A stretch of 64,000 bases of DNA from Amycolatopsis xylanica (lineage in GTDB: Bacteria > Actinomycetota > Actinomycetes > Mycobacteriales > Pseudonocardiaceae): assembly GCF_900107045.1 (NCBI RefSeq), contig NZ_FNON01000010.1, forward strand, positions 1 through 64,000, written 5' to 3'. Each line of letters begins with the position of its first letter. Positions within the stretch are counted from its first letter, which is position 1. The position numbers and the translations under genes were made by a program. Positions 53,444 to 62,028 of this stretch are shown piece by piece. The notes under the pieces are model-generated. The model saw only the letters and a list, made by a program, of their open reading frames with translations, did no database searches and was not told where the DNA came from.

Positions 53444-54316
53444 ATGAGGCCCGCACATGTCGTCGCGATCTCCGCGCTGGCGTTGACGTTCCTGGCGGTA
53501 CCGAACAGCGCGGGCGGCGCGGCCGAAGACGGCTGCGTCACCCCGCCGGACTCGGCCGCGGCGCGGAACCGGGACGGCGGCCTCAACGACGTCGGCACCG
53601 TCGAAGCGGCGGTCGCCGAGCTGGACTTTCGCGCCAGGCTCGCCCTCTCGCCCGCGCCGCGCGTGGTCGCCGAGACCATCCCGGTCCACTTCCACGTGAT
53701 CACCGACGGCCCGGACGGCAAGGTCTCCGACGCCGACATCGGCAAGCAGATCGCCGTGCTCAACAAGGACTTCGGCGGCACCGGCTTCAAGTTCGACCTC
53801 AAGAGCGTCGACCGCACCGACGACGCCGACTGGTTCGGCGTCAAGCCGGACTCCTCGACCGAGCTGGCCATGAAGCAGGGACTGCGCCGCGGCGGCGCCG
53901 GCGCGCTCAACCTGTACACGGCCAAACCCGAGTCCCGCATCCTCGGCTGGGCGACGTTCCCGTGGGAGTACACCGCCAGGCCACGCAAGGACGGCGTGGT
54001 GCTGGCGTACAACACGCTGCCGGGCGGCGTCGCCCCGTTCGACCTCGGCAAGACCGCGACGCACGAGGTCGGCCACTGGATGGGGCTGCTGCACACCTTC
54101 CAAGGCGGCTGCAAGGCTCCGGGTGACTACGTCGACGACACGCCTTATGAGCGCAGCGCCGCCACTGGTTGTCCCAAGGGGCGCGACACCTGCGACAAGC
54201 CTGGTCTGGACCCGATCCACAACTACATGGACTACAGCGACGACGCCTGCCTGAACCGGTTCTCCGACGGGCAGATCGACCGCATGAAGGACCAGTGGAA
54301 GGCCTACCGCGCCTGA
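53444..54316 (+). CDS. Secreted M43-type (pappalysin-like) zinc metalloprotease
   Basis: 290 aa. The signal peptide MRPAHVVAISALALTFLAVP ends near GGAA (about 27). The metzincin zinc motif is HEVGHWMGLLH (H207, E208, H211, H217), with the Met-turn YMDYSDD about 44 residues later and paired cysteines (GGCKAPGD, TGCPKGRDTC, DDACL), matching the M43 family. ATG 53444 was chosen because it starts the signal peptide and follows AAGGGGAG. It is divergent from the SARP gene, convergent with the TetR gene 5 nt away. Confidence 0.92.
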   Translation: MRPAHVVAISALALTFLAVPNSAGGAAEDGCVTPPDSAAARNRDGGLNDVGTVEAAVAELDFRARLALSPAPRVVAETIPVHFHVITDGPDGKVSDADIGKQIAVLNKDFGGTGFKFDLKSVDRTDDADWFGVKPDSSTELAMKQGLRRGGAGALNLYTAKPESRILGWATFPWEYTARPRKDGVVLAYNTLPGGVAPFDLGKTATHEVGHWMGLLHTFQGGCKAPGDYVDDTPYERSAATGCPKGRDTCDKPGLDPIHNYMDYSDDACLNRFSDGQIDRMKDQWKAYRA

Positions 54317-54321
54317 GCCGG

Positions 54322-54954
54322 TTACAGGCCGTTCTCGATCATGTCCAGAACGCGCTGCCCGATCGCCTCTCGGAATTCGTCACCGAGCATGCGCAGCGGG
54401 CCTTGGGTTTCCAGCGTTGCCAGGCCGTGCACGGCGGACCACGCGAGGAATTCGGCGCCATGCCTGCGTTCCCGGGACAGCACCCCGGCCTCGACCAGGC
54501 CGTCGAGCGCGGACGAAAGCAGCTGGAACGGGGTCAGGCCACTCGGGCCCGCGCGGTTGGGCGCGGCGGCGTCGGTCATGTCGAGCGGGACCGAGAAGGC
54601 GGTGCGGAACAGCTCCGGCTCCGACTGGGCGAAGCGGAGGTAGCCGACGCCGATCGCGCGCAGCCGGGCACGGGCTGCCTCGGCGTGGTCGGCGGCAGGC
54701 GGGAGGGTGCTCTGCTCGGTCTCCATCGCGATGGCGACCTGGGTCTGCGCGACCGCGCAGACGGCCGCGAGCAGGGCCTGGCGGTCGGCGAAATGCCGGT
54801 ATGCCGCGTTGGGTGCGACGCCGGCGCGGCGAGTGGCTTCGCGCAGGACGACCGCCTCGGGGCCGCCTTCGCGCGCCATCGCCGTGCCCGCCTCCAGCAG
54901 CGCGCGCCGCAGGTCACCGTGGCGGTAGGTTGTGCGTGGCGGCATGGGGGACAA
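54322..54954 (-). CDS. TetR-family regulator (WHG-domain type)
   Basis: 210 aa. The HTH DLRRALLEAGTAMAREGGPEAVVLREATRRAGVAPNAAYRHFADRQALLAAV (about 14-65) and the C-terminal region with EPELFRTAFSVPLDM resemble TetR_C WHG proteins. It is divergent from a promoter-like stretch near 54990-55010 that now drives only a gene fragment. The start may be ATG 54954 or 54945. Ligand unknown. Confidence 0.9.
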   Translation of the reverse strand: MSPMPPRTTYRHGDLRRALLEAGTAMAREGGPEAVVLREATRRAGVAPNAAYRHFADRQALLAAVCAVAQTQVAIAMETEQSTLPPAADHAEAARARLRAIGVGYLRFAQSEPELFRTAFSVPLDMTDAAAPNRAGPSGLTPFQLLSSALDGLVEAGVLSRERRHGAEFLAWSAVHGLATLETQGPLRMLGDEFREAIGQRVLDMIENGL

Positions 54955-55009
54955 GGTACGCGCGTGCGCTCACTGAAAACTGTCGGTGCGGTGTTCTAGC
55001 GTGGTGATC

Positions 55010-55072
55010 ATGGTGATCGAACTGGCCAAGTTCACGGTGTCCGCCGTGGACGAGGCCAAGCTCGTCGGCTCA
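55010..55072 (+). pseudogene. Truncated gene remnant (N-terminal ~21 codons)
   Basis: MVIELAKFTVSAVDEAKLVG reads as a plausible protein start, with TAGCGT 8 nt upstream as a possible -10 box. The sequence then runs into the 3' end of the minus-strand oxidoreductase gene, whose stop is at 55070-55072. The frame stays open beyond only as antisense of that gene. This looks like the beginning of a small enzyme gene truncated by a past rearrangement; it could also be chance. Confidence 0.4.
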
Positions 55073-57334
55073 CCTTCGCACGGGCTCCAGCTTGGCAGGC
55101 ACGTGTTTGTGCCAGGGAGTGCCCGCGAACGGATCGCGCCAGTCGAGGTCGGTCAGCTCGTTCGGTGCGACACCGGTCGTGGTCCTGGCGCCGTGCACGG
55201 GATCGGCGCCGTCCGCCGGGTAGTCGACGCCCATGCCGTTCGGCAGGGAGAGGTGCCCCTGCTGCATGCGGTCGTTGACGGCGACCGGGGTGTCGATGCT
55301 GCCGCGGGCGGTGGTGAGGGTGACGTGGTCACCCGTCGCGATGCCGAGGCGGTCCGCGTCGGCCGGGCTGATGAACAGCGCGCCGTCGGTGTCGCGGCGG
55401 CGCCAGCGGGGGTCGCGGAAGATGGTGTTCGCGGTGAAGGCGCGGCGTTCGCCTGCCGAGAGCACGAACGGGAACTCGGCGCTGGTCTTGCCGGGGTGCT
55501 CGCCGCTCAGCGCGCGCAGCTCCGCGAGGAGTTCGGGCAGCGCGATGGTGAAGCGGCGGTCTTCGCGGCGCACGTAGTTCCAGACGTGCTCCCACTCGTC
55601 GACGGTGAAGGTCACGCCGGAGCGTCGGGTGAGCACGGCCTCGAACAGCTTCTCACCGGGTTCGAGGCCGTCGCCGGTGAAGCCAGCGCGTCGCACGGAA
55701 TCCGGGTTCGCCTGGGCGCAGAGGTGCGCGGCGCCCCAGAGCGAGGCCGCGCCGGACATGCCCGCGGGTAGCTCCGGGCCGAGCGTTTCGTACAGCACGT
55801 ACGGCGCGAGGCCCATGAGGCGCGGGTCGGCGGCGACCTCGGTGAAGAACGCCTGGGCGAAGTCCTCACGCCCGGCCGCGCGCAGCCGGTCGAGCGTGGC
55901 TTCGGCGACGGTGCCGAGTTCGCGCATGAGCCGGGCGTAGATCTCCGGCTCGGGCAGGGTTCCCGGCAGCGGGTCGAACAGCGGCGCGCGGAGCTGGAAG
56001 GCGTTGTGCGGGAACTCGACGTTGAAGAACGTCGCCTCGCACTTCTCGAACTGGCTCGCCGCGGGCAGCACGTAGTCGGCGTGCCGCGCGGTCTCGGTGA
56101 ACGCGACGTCCACGACGACGACCAGGTCCAGCGCGTCGAGCGCGCGGCGGAACGTCGGCGAGTCGGCCAGCGAGTGCGCCGGGTTGACGCTGTCGAGCCA
56201 CATCGCGCGGAAGCGGTCCGGGTGATCGGTGAGGATCTCCTCGGCGATCGAGTTGCACGGCACCAGCCCGGCGATGATCCGCGCGCCGGTGACCGGCGTG
56301 ACGCGGCTCGGCTTGGCGGCGGCCGAGGTGTTCGAACCGGCGAGCGGCACGAACGACGAGTGCAGGTACATCGCGCCCGGCTTGCCGAAGTTGCCGGTGA
56401 GGATCCACTGGAGCTTGTTCAAGTACGAGCAGAGCGTGCTGTGGATGCTCTGCTGGATGCCGAGATCCTCGTAGGTGCACACGCTCGACGCCGCGCCGAT
56501 GCGCCGCGCGGCCGCCCGGAGCTGTGACTCGGGCACCCCGCACGCGTCCGCGAACGCCGGAACGTCCACATCGGACAGTTCGGCGAGCACGGCGTCCGCT
56601 CCGGTGGTGTGCTCGGCCAGGAACGCCTTGTCGACCAGGTCTTCCTGCACGAGCACGCCGAGGATCGCGGCGAGACACCAGGCGTCCGTGCCCGGCTTGA
56701 CCTGGAGGTGGAAGTCGGCGAGGTCGGCCGTCTCGGTGCGCTTGGGGTCGATCACGACCATGCTGCGGCCCGGATCGGCCGAGATCTGGCGCAAAGTCGG
56801 CCTGGCACGCGGGAAACTGTGCGACTGCCACGGGTTCTTCCCGACGAACACGACCACTTCGGCGTGCTCGAAGTCGCCTTTCGTGTGGCCGCCGTAGAGC
56901 TTCCCGTCCACCCACATCTCGCCGGTCTTCTCCTGCGCGAGCGCGTTCGAGTAGTATCGCGCGCCGACCGCGGCCTGGAACGCGCGGTTGTACGTGGTGC
57001 CGAGATGGTTGCCCTGCCCGCCACCGCCGTAGAAGAAGATCTTGTCGCCACCGTGCGCGTCACGGATGACCTCGAGGCGCCGCGCGATCTCGGTGATCGC
57101 CGTGTCCCAGTCGATCTCCTCGTACGACCCGTCGGGGCGGCGGCGCAGCGGGGAGGTCAGGCGGTCGCGGCCGTTCTGATAGCGATCGAGCCGCAGCGCC
57201 TTCTCGCAGGTGTAGCCCGCCGACGCCGGGTGCTCCTTGTCGCCGCTGATCTTCGCCAGCCTGCGTCCGTCCAGCGTGACCTCGATGCCGCAGTTGCATT
57301 CGCAGAGGATGCAGGCGCTCTTGGCTGTGCTCAC
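55070..57334 (-). CDS. Molybdopterin-dependent oxidoreductase
   Basis: 754-aa member of the DMSO reductase/formate dehydrogenase superfamily, bis-MGD type. The N-terminal [4Fe-4S] region is CILCECNCG...YTCEKA (about C8, C11, C15, C43). The molybdopterin core (GGDKIFFYGGGGQGNHLG, VVVFVGKNPWQSH, VIDPKRTETADLADFHLQVKPGTDAWCLAAI) and C-terminal MGD-binding domain (DADRLGIATGDHVTL, NELTDLDWRDPFAGTPWHKH) are complete. Where many relatives have a Cys, Sec or Ser metal ligand, this has NALAQEKTGEMW. No electron-transfer subunit is adjacent. It is divergent from a TetR gene with two operator palindromes between them. Confidence 0.9.
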   Translation of the reverse strand: MSTAKSACILCECNCGIEVTLDGRRLAKISGDKEHPASAGYTCEKALRLDRYQNGRDRLTSPLRRRPDGSYEEIDWDTAITEIARRLEVIRDAHGGDKIFFYGGGGQGNHLGTTYNRAFQAAVGARYYSNALAQEKTGEMWVDGKLYGGHTKGDFEHAEVVVFVGKNPWQSHSFPRARPTLRQISADPGRSMVVIDPKRTETADLADFHLQVKPGTDAWCLAAILGVLVQEDLVDKAFLAEHTTGADAVLAELSDVDVPAFADACGVPESQLRAAARRIGAASSVCTYEDLGIQQSIHSTLCSYLNKLQWILTGNFGKPGAMYLHSSFVPLAGSNTSAAAKPSRVTPVTGARIIAGLVPCNSIAEEILTDHPDRFRAMWLDSVNPAHSLADSPTFRRALDALDLVVVVDVAFTETARHADYVLPAASQFEKCEATFFNVEFPHNAFQLRAPLFDPLPGTLPEPEIYARLMRELGTVAEATLDRLRAAGREDFAQAFFTEVAADPRLMGLAPYVLYETLGPELPAGMSGAASLWGAAHLCAQANPDSVRRAGFTGDGLEPGEKLFEAVLTRRSGVTFTVDEWEHVWNYVRREDRRFTIALPELLAELRALSGEHPGKTSAEFPFVLSAGERRAFTANTIFRDPRWRRRDTDGALFISPADADRLGIATGDHVTLTTARGSIDTPVAVNDRMQQGHLSLPNGMGVDYPADGADPVHGARTTTGVAPNELTDLDWRDPFAGTPWHKHVPAKLEPVRR

Positions 57335-57345
57335 GAGTGCTCCCG

Positions 57346-57397
57346 TAGATCGATCGGTCTATGGGTACGATGGCACATCTAGACTGACCGGTCTAGA
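57346..57397. promoter_or_regulatory. Two TetR-type operators between divergent genes
   Basis: TAGATCGATCGGTCTA (57346-57361, one mismatch) and TCTAGACTGACCGGTCTAGA (57378-57397, 7-bp arms TCTAGAC/GTCTAGA). They share TAGAY...GGTCTA and resemble LmrA/YxaF-type TetR operators. One lies next to each gene start, so the adjacent TetR probably represses both directions. Confidence 0.7.
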
Positions 57398-57413
57398 GCA
57401 TGAGGAGATGTGG

Positions 57414-57956
57414 ATGACCGCCGGACCACGCGAGCGCCTGATCGAAAGCGCCATCACGCTCATCCGTGAGCACGGCGTGCACGGCACCGGCCTCACCGAG
57501 CTGCTCACCCACAGCAAAACCGCGCGCGGCTCGATTTACCAGCACTTTCCCGGCGGCAAGACCGAGCTGATCGAGCACGCGACGCTCTCGGCAGGCGAGC
57601 AGATGAGCGCCCTGATCGAGGCACGGGCCGACTCGCCATCCGCACTGATCGCCACCCTGGTCCGCTGGTGGAAACGCACCCTCGACGCCAGCGACTACCG
57701 CTTCGGCTGCCCGGTCGTGGCCGCCGCGCTGGCCGAGCAGACGGCCGCGGCCACGGTTTTCGAGGAATGGCAGCGCCGCCTCACGGCCGCGCTGACCGGA
57801 GCAGGCATGGACGAGGCGTCGGCGCCCTCGATGGCCACCTTCATCGTGAGCGCCATCGAAGGCGCGATCATCCAGAGCCGCAGCACCAAGTCGACGCGCC
57901 CGCTCGACGACGCCGACGCCCACCTCCACAAGCTCCTCGAGGTCTACCTGGGCTGA
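57414..57956 (+). CDS. TetR-family regulator (LmrA/YxaF type)
   Basis: 180 aa. The HTH (about 5-50) is RLIESAITLIREHGVHGTGLTELLTHSKTARGSIYQHFPGGKTELI, and the C-terminal domain (SDYRFGCPVVAAALAEQ) matches LmrA/YxaF-like TetR_C. In-frame ATGs exist at 57408 and 57414; GAGGAG (57402-57407) fits 57414. It likely controls the divergent oxidoreductase and itself through the palindromes at 57346-57397. Confidence 0.92.
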   Translation: MTAGPRERLIESAITLIREHGVHGTGLTELLTHSKTARGSIYQHFPGGKTELIEHATLSAGEQMSALIEARADSPSALIATLVRWWKRTLDASDYRFGCPVVAAALAEQTAAATVFEEWQRRLTAALTGAGMDEASAPSMATFIVSAIEGAIIQSRSTKSTRPLDDADAHLHKLLEVYLG

Positions 57957-57961
57957 AAGGC

Positions 57962-58005
57962 TCGTGCGCGTTGCGGGCGGTTCTAACCGCCCGCAACGCG
58001 CACGA
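57962..58005. terminator. 44-bp palindrome, GGTT-CT-AACC core (copy)
   Basis: Identical to 43357-43400. It lies between the convergent TetR (ends 57956) and propeller-protein gene (ends 58012). Confidence 0.87.
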
Positions 58006-58011
58006 CCCCGC

Positions 58012-59601
58012 TTAACCTGCGGCTTCGACGGCGTCGAGGCTGAACACCTGCAGCAGGCCCGTGTTGATGCGGACGTAGCGGTACGGCGCGCCGCTGTGGG
58101 GCACCTTGGCGACGTGTGTGCCCGCGCCGAGGTCGATCAGCTTCAGCTGGCCGGAGCCGACGGTTTTTCCTTGCGCGTCAAGGAAATCGAGCGAGGTCAG
58201 CAACCCGAGGTTGAGCCCGCCGTAGTAGACCGCCAGATCGCCGGTGCCTTCCTCGTCCTCGCCCATGTCGAGCACGAGCCGCCCGCCGAGCAGGCCGGTG
58301 ACGCCGGCGAGCTTGCCGTCCGGGGCGCCGAGCGCGTTGGCGCCGTTCGACAGGCCGACCGTGGTGCCCGCGGCGATCGCGTCGGCGTACGGGTCGGCGC
58401 CCGGTTTCAAGGCCGGCGCCGAGAAGATGTCGGCGACGTGGTTGCCGTCGGCCGGGACCAGGTTCGCCGCCTCCGAACGGAAGACGGTCACCCGGCCGTT
58501 GCCGCTCAGGTCGACGTTGTCGCTGCCTTCGTCGGCCTGCGCGCCGCCGGCCGCCACGCTGGTGCGGATGACCGTGTCCTTGCTCAGATCCTTGACGAAG
58601 ACGTCGCTCACGCCGTTGGTGTCCCCGGGCACCAGGTTCGTCGCGCTGGACGCGAACGCGAGGTAGCGGCCGTCGGCGCTGAGCTTCGGCTCCGTCGTGG
58701 CGCCGTTGGCGGCCACCGCGCCGATGCGGATCGTGCCCTTCGCCAGGTCCTTGACGAACACGTCGGACGCGCCGTTGGTGTCGGCGGGCACCAGGTCGGC
58801 GGCCGCCGACTCGAAGGCGGCGAACCGGCCGTCGGCGCTGATCGCGGGTGCCGTGGCGCCACCCGTGCTTTGCCCGCCGGTCGCGGTGGTGCTGATCCTG
58901 GTCAGCGTGCCGGTCTGCAGATCCTTGAGGTAGACGTCGGACTTGCCGTTCGTGTCGCCCGCGACGAGCGCGCCGGTGGTCGTGAACACGGCGAACCGGC
59001 CGTCGGCGCTGAGCGGGTACGGCGTGGCGGGCGCGGTGGCGACGATGAGCTTGAGTTCGCCGGTGTCGAGGTTCTTGACGTACGCGTTCGTCCCCGACCG
59101 GAAGCTCACGTGCTTGCCGTCCGCGCTGATCGTCGCGAAATCGCTCGCCGCGGTGCTGGCCTTGACGATCGCGCCGGTCCGGATGTCTTTGACGAAAATG
59201 TCGCGCGCGCCGTTGGTGTCGCCCGGCACCAGGTTCGCCGCGAGTGAGGAAAATGCGACGTACCGGCCGTCCGCGCTGATGCTGGGGCCTTCGGAATCCG
59301 CGTCGGCCTGCGTGCCATTGGCCGCCGCCGAGGCATGGGATATAACACCGGAGACGGTGTCCTTGACGTATATACCTTGACTTCCGTTCGTATTCCCCGG
59401 AATGAAGTTGGTCGCGTAGGACGCGAAAACCACATACCGGCCGTCCGCGCTCGTGGCCGGATCCGAAGAACTGTCGTTACCCTCGGCCGCCTGCGTGCGG
59501 CTGACCACCTGGATCACCGGCGCCGCCGCCGATGCGGGCGCTGCCACCAGTAATCCGGCGAGCACGCCCGCGGTCGCGAGCACGGGTCTGAGAGCGGACA
59601 T
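58012..59601 (-). CDS. Secreted beta-propeller protein with DTNG repeats
   Basis: 529 aa. A signal peptide (PVLATAGVLAGLLVAAPASA-A, about 25) is followed by a TolB/WD40-like (PD40) propeller of about six blades, each with SADGRYVAF and a loop PGDTNGxxDxFVKDL. The D-x-N-G-x-x-D loops resemble calcium-binding turns. The last ~130 residues (from DPYADAIAAGTTVGLSNGAN) form a separate beta-rich domain beginning like a discoidin-type module (GAPDGKLAGVTGLLGGRLVLDMG). Function unknown; extracellular binding or scaffolding likely. Confidence 0.82.
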   Translation of the reverse strand: MSALRPVLATAGVLAGLLVAAPASAAAPVIQVVSRTQAAEGNDSSSDPATSADGRYVVFASYATNFIPGNTNGSQGIYVKDTVSGVISHASAAANGTQADADSEGPSISADGRYVAFSSLAANLVPGDTNGARDIFVKDIRTGAIVKASTAASDFATISADGKHVSFRSGTNAYVKNLDTGELKLIVATAPATPYPLSADGRFAVFTTTGALVAGDTNGKSDVYLKDLQTGTLTRISTTATGGQSTGGATAPAISADGRFAAFESAAADLVPADTNGASDVFVKDLAKGTIRIGAVAANGATTEPKLSADGRYLAFASSATNLVPGDTNGVSDVFVKDLSKDTVIRTSVAAGGAQADEGSDNVDLSGNGRVTVFRSEAANLVPADGNHVADIFSAPALKPGADPYADAIAAGTTVGLSNGANALGAPDGKLAGVTGLLGGRLVLDMGEDEEGTGDLAVYYGGLNLGLLTSLDFLDAQGKTVGSGQLKLIDLGAGTHVAKVPHSGAPYRYVRINTGLLQVFSLDAVEAAG

Positions 59602-59750
59602 TCCCTACCTCCCCAAAGGACGGACAACCTCCCATTTCCTAAATGGGCGCGCCGGGCACGGTCAACCGGTCCGGGAAGGTAACACCTGACCGGCCCAACG
59701 ATTTCCGGTTAGGGGAACACTGAGCGAGGGGAACGAATACCCGATCAGCC

Positions 59751-60494
59751 CTAGATGTCCACGATCGCCCCGCACGAGATGTTGACCGCGGAACTGGTCA
59801 TCGTCCGCGCCTGATCCGAAGCGACGAACGACGCGACATTCCCGACATCGGCCAAAGTAGCCGCCTTACCCAAAAGCGTCGACCCGCGGATCATGCTTTC
59901 GATTTCGCCGCGCTCGCCGAACGACTCCGGGATGCTTTCCGGTACCCCGCCGGTCTTCAGCGTGACCACCCTGATCCCGTGCGGCCCGAGCTCGGCCGCG
60001 AACTGCCGCCGCAGCCCCTCGAGCGCGTCCAGCGCGACCTTGAACCCGCCCAGGCCCGGCACGGTCTGCGGCCCCGACCCGCCGAACGCCAGCACCACCC
60101 CCGACCCCTGCGCGACCATGTGCCGCGCGGCCGCGCTGGTGGTCAGGAAATGCGTGCGCATGGCGGTGGTGATCGGCTGGAGGAACTCCTCGACGGTGAG
60201 CTCGGCCAACGGCTTCTGCACGTCGCCGTAGGAGATGACGTTGACCGAGATGTCCACCCGCCCTGTCCGCGCGACCACGGAGTCGACGAACGTGGTGACC
60301 GCCAGCTGGTCGAGCGCGTCCAGCTCGGTGACGGCGGCGCCGATCTTCTGCGCCAGCGCGTCCAGCTTGGACTTGGTCCGCCCGGCGAGGAAGACCTGCG
60401 CGCCGTCCCTGGCGAAGGCGGTGGCCACCGCGCCGCCGATCGGCCCGCCGGCGCCGTAGACGATCGCGGTCTTGCCTTCCAGCAATCTGCCCAT
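59751..60494 (-). CDS. Short-chain dehydrogenase/reductase family protein, catalytic Tyr missing
   Basis: 247 aa with a Rossmann NAD(P) motif VYGAGGPIGGAVATAFARDG (about 12-31) and VDISVNVISYG (Asn of the SDR tetrad, N85). The usual YxxxK is GGFKVALDALEG: K152 is kept but position 148 is Leu instead of Tyr. The activity is therefore doubtful or altered. ATG 60494 (MGRLLEGKTAIV) was chosen over the frame to 60596, which lacks family sequence. The gene has no operon partner. Confidence 0.82.
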   Translation of the reverse strand: MGRLLEGKTAIVYGAGGPIGGAVATAFARDGAQVFLAGRTKSKLDALAQKIGAAVTELDALDQLAVTTFVDSVVARTGRVDISVNVISYGDVQKPLAELTVEEFLQPITTAMRTHFLTTSAAARHMVAQGSGVVLAFGGSGPQTVPGLGGFKVALDALEGLRRQFAAELGPHGIRVVTLKTGGVPESIPESFGERGEIESMIRGSTLLGKAATLADVGNVASFVASDQARTMTSSAVNISCGAIVDI

Positions 60495-60638
60495 GGCCGC
60501 CCAGTATTCCGGTCGTCCCCGACCGGCGCAGCCTGGCGAGGCCGGTTGTTCGGACTTCGGCGTTCGGCACCGAGGTCCCGACACCGAACAAGCCATCCGG
60601 GCTAGACCTGGGTTTCGACCGCAAGGAGGGAGTCAGAG

Positions 60639-60983
60639 ATGAAACGTTTTGCCAGTCAGTTGGGGATCATGCTCGCGATGGTGCTCTCGGTGGTGGTGGC
60701 CGCGCCAGGCGGCGCCGCGAACGCCTCGACGCAGGAGTCATGCCCATATGAGAACTTCTGCGTCTGGACCGGGCCGCACTACACGGGAAGGATGGTTCCC
60801 ATGCGCGACTGCGGCGTCTGGACCATGCCATGGTCTGGAATCGGGTCGTGGGACAACAATCAGTCAGGCGGAGTGCGTGCGGTGATCTACAACGCCGACG
60901 GCACGCGTTACGTGACGCCCCCGCCTCACCATTCCAACGGCTATTGGGACTGGACGCCCGTGGTGGCCATCAGGCCTTGCTAG
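60639..60983 (+). CDS. Secreted peptidase inhibitor family I36-like protein
   Basis: 114 aa. The signal peptide ends near ANA (about 29), followed by SCPYENFCVWTGPHYTGRMVPMRDC, which matches the betagamma-crystallin-like I36 group (CP-x-N-x-C...W). A short mature domain of about 85 aa with four cysteines is expected. A strong start at 60639 follows CAAGGAGGGAG. Streptomyces SMPI-like metalloprotease inhibition is the family precedent; here it is inferred. A hairpin terminator follows. Confidence 0.83.
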   Translation: MKRFASQLGIMLAMVLSVVVAAPGGAANASTQESCPYENFCVWTGPHYTGRMVPMRDCGVWTMPWSGIGSWDNNQSGGVRAVIYNADGTRYVTPPPHHSNGYWDWTPVVAIRPC

Positions 60984-60995
60984 ACACAACGAAAC

Positions 60996-61036
60996 GAAAC
61001 CCTCTGCTCCGGGGAGCCCCCAGAGCAGAGGGTTTC
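60996..61036. terminator. Hairpin terminator between convergent genes
   Basis: GAAACCCTCTGCTC (60996-61009) pairs with GAGCAGAGGGTTTC (61023-61036). It lies between the I36-like gene and the SGNH hydrolase gene. Confidence 0.85.
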
Positions 61037-61041
61037 TCACG

Positions 61042-61932
61042 TCAGCCGCGGATCTTCGACAGCACGACGCGGGTCTGCGCGTCGCCGCCCGCCGAGTTCG
61101 GGTGGAACGGGACCGCGATGGCGAGGCCGTTCGCCGAGATCGGGAGCAGGCCTTCGACGTAGCGGGTGAGCGGGCTGGTGCACACGTCGTGGCCGATGGT
61201 CTGGCTGTGCGTGTCGACGAACTCGACGCCGGTGGCCGTCGCCGCGCTCTTGACGGCCGCGTTGAGTTCACGGAGCTTGGCGCCGAGCCATTCCATGTCG
61301 CTGTCCAGCACCGGCTGGAACGGCCAGCAGCCGCCCGTCTGCGGGATGCCCGCCAGGTAGTCGACGAGCAGGATCCGCGCGTGCGGGGAGCGCTGCTTGA
61401 TCTGGGTGACCGCGTTGATCACCTTTTGCTTGGCCGCCTTGATGTTCTCCGACATCCGGTCGACGCCGCCGCTGACCCACTTCGGCTTGCAGGGCACGCC
61501 GAGCGGGGCGGGCAGCAGGTTGATGCAGCCGCTGACTGCGCCGGCGAGCCCGGCGTCGTTGCCGCCGATGCCGACGGTCACCAGGTCGGTGGACTCGGTG
61601 AGCTGGGAGAACTGCGGAGCGTTGGTGCCACCCAGCGGGAGCCCGCTCTGCGGGTTGGCGAAGTCGTCGGTGGTCGCGCCGCCGCAGCTGGCGTCGAAGA
61701 ACTTCGGCACGCCGAGCGCCGCGGCGACCTGCTTGGGGTAGTCCCTCGCCGATTGCGCGCAGCCGAACGGCACGTACTCGGTCGTGGGCAGTGGCACGAG
61801 GACGACGTCCGCCGTCCAGGAATCGCCCAGCGCGACGTACTCGCTGTACGTGCGCGTGGCCGCGGTCGCCGGAGTGGCGATCCCGGCTAGAAGCAGAAGG
61901 GCGGCGAGTACCGCGGACAGGCGTGCGGACAT
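61042..61932 (-). CDS. Secreted SGNH/GDSL hydrolase
   Basis: 296-aa esterase/lipase-like enzyme. The signal peptide ends near ATA-A (about 25). Block I is ALGDSWTAD (catalytic S38), followed by FFDASCGGATTDD, VTVGIGGNDAGL (block III) and VPFHPNSAGG with the catalytic histidine. Matches secreted SGNH hydrolases of actinomycetes. Substrate unknown. Upstream, 61933-62028 is shared with the divergent alpha/beta hydrolase gene. Confidence 0.92.
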   Translation of the reverse strand: MSARLSAVLAALLLLAGIATPATAATRTYSEYVALGDSWTADVVLVPLPTTEYVPFGCAQSARDYPKQVAAALGVPKFFDASCGGATTDDFANPQSGLPLGGTNAPQFSQLTESTDLVTVGIGGNDAGLAGAVSGCINLLPAPLGVPCKPKWVSGGVDRMSENIKAAKQKVINAVTQIKQRSPHARILLVDYLAGIPQTGGCWPFQPVLDSDMEWLGAKLRELNAAVKSAATATGVEFVDTHSQTIGHDVCTSPLTRYVEGLLPISANGLAIAVPFHPNSAGGDAQTRVVLSKIRG

Positions 61933-62028
61933 GGGTGGTCCTCTCGGCGCTGAGGGGAAAATACTCGAACGTAACGTCAGCGGATTTCCCGTCCAAGGTC
62001 AAGAGCCGAAGGAGCTAAGCTCGGCCGG

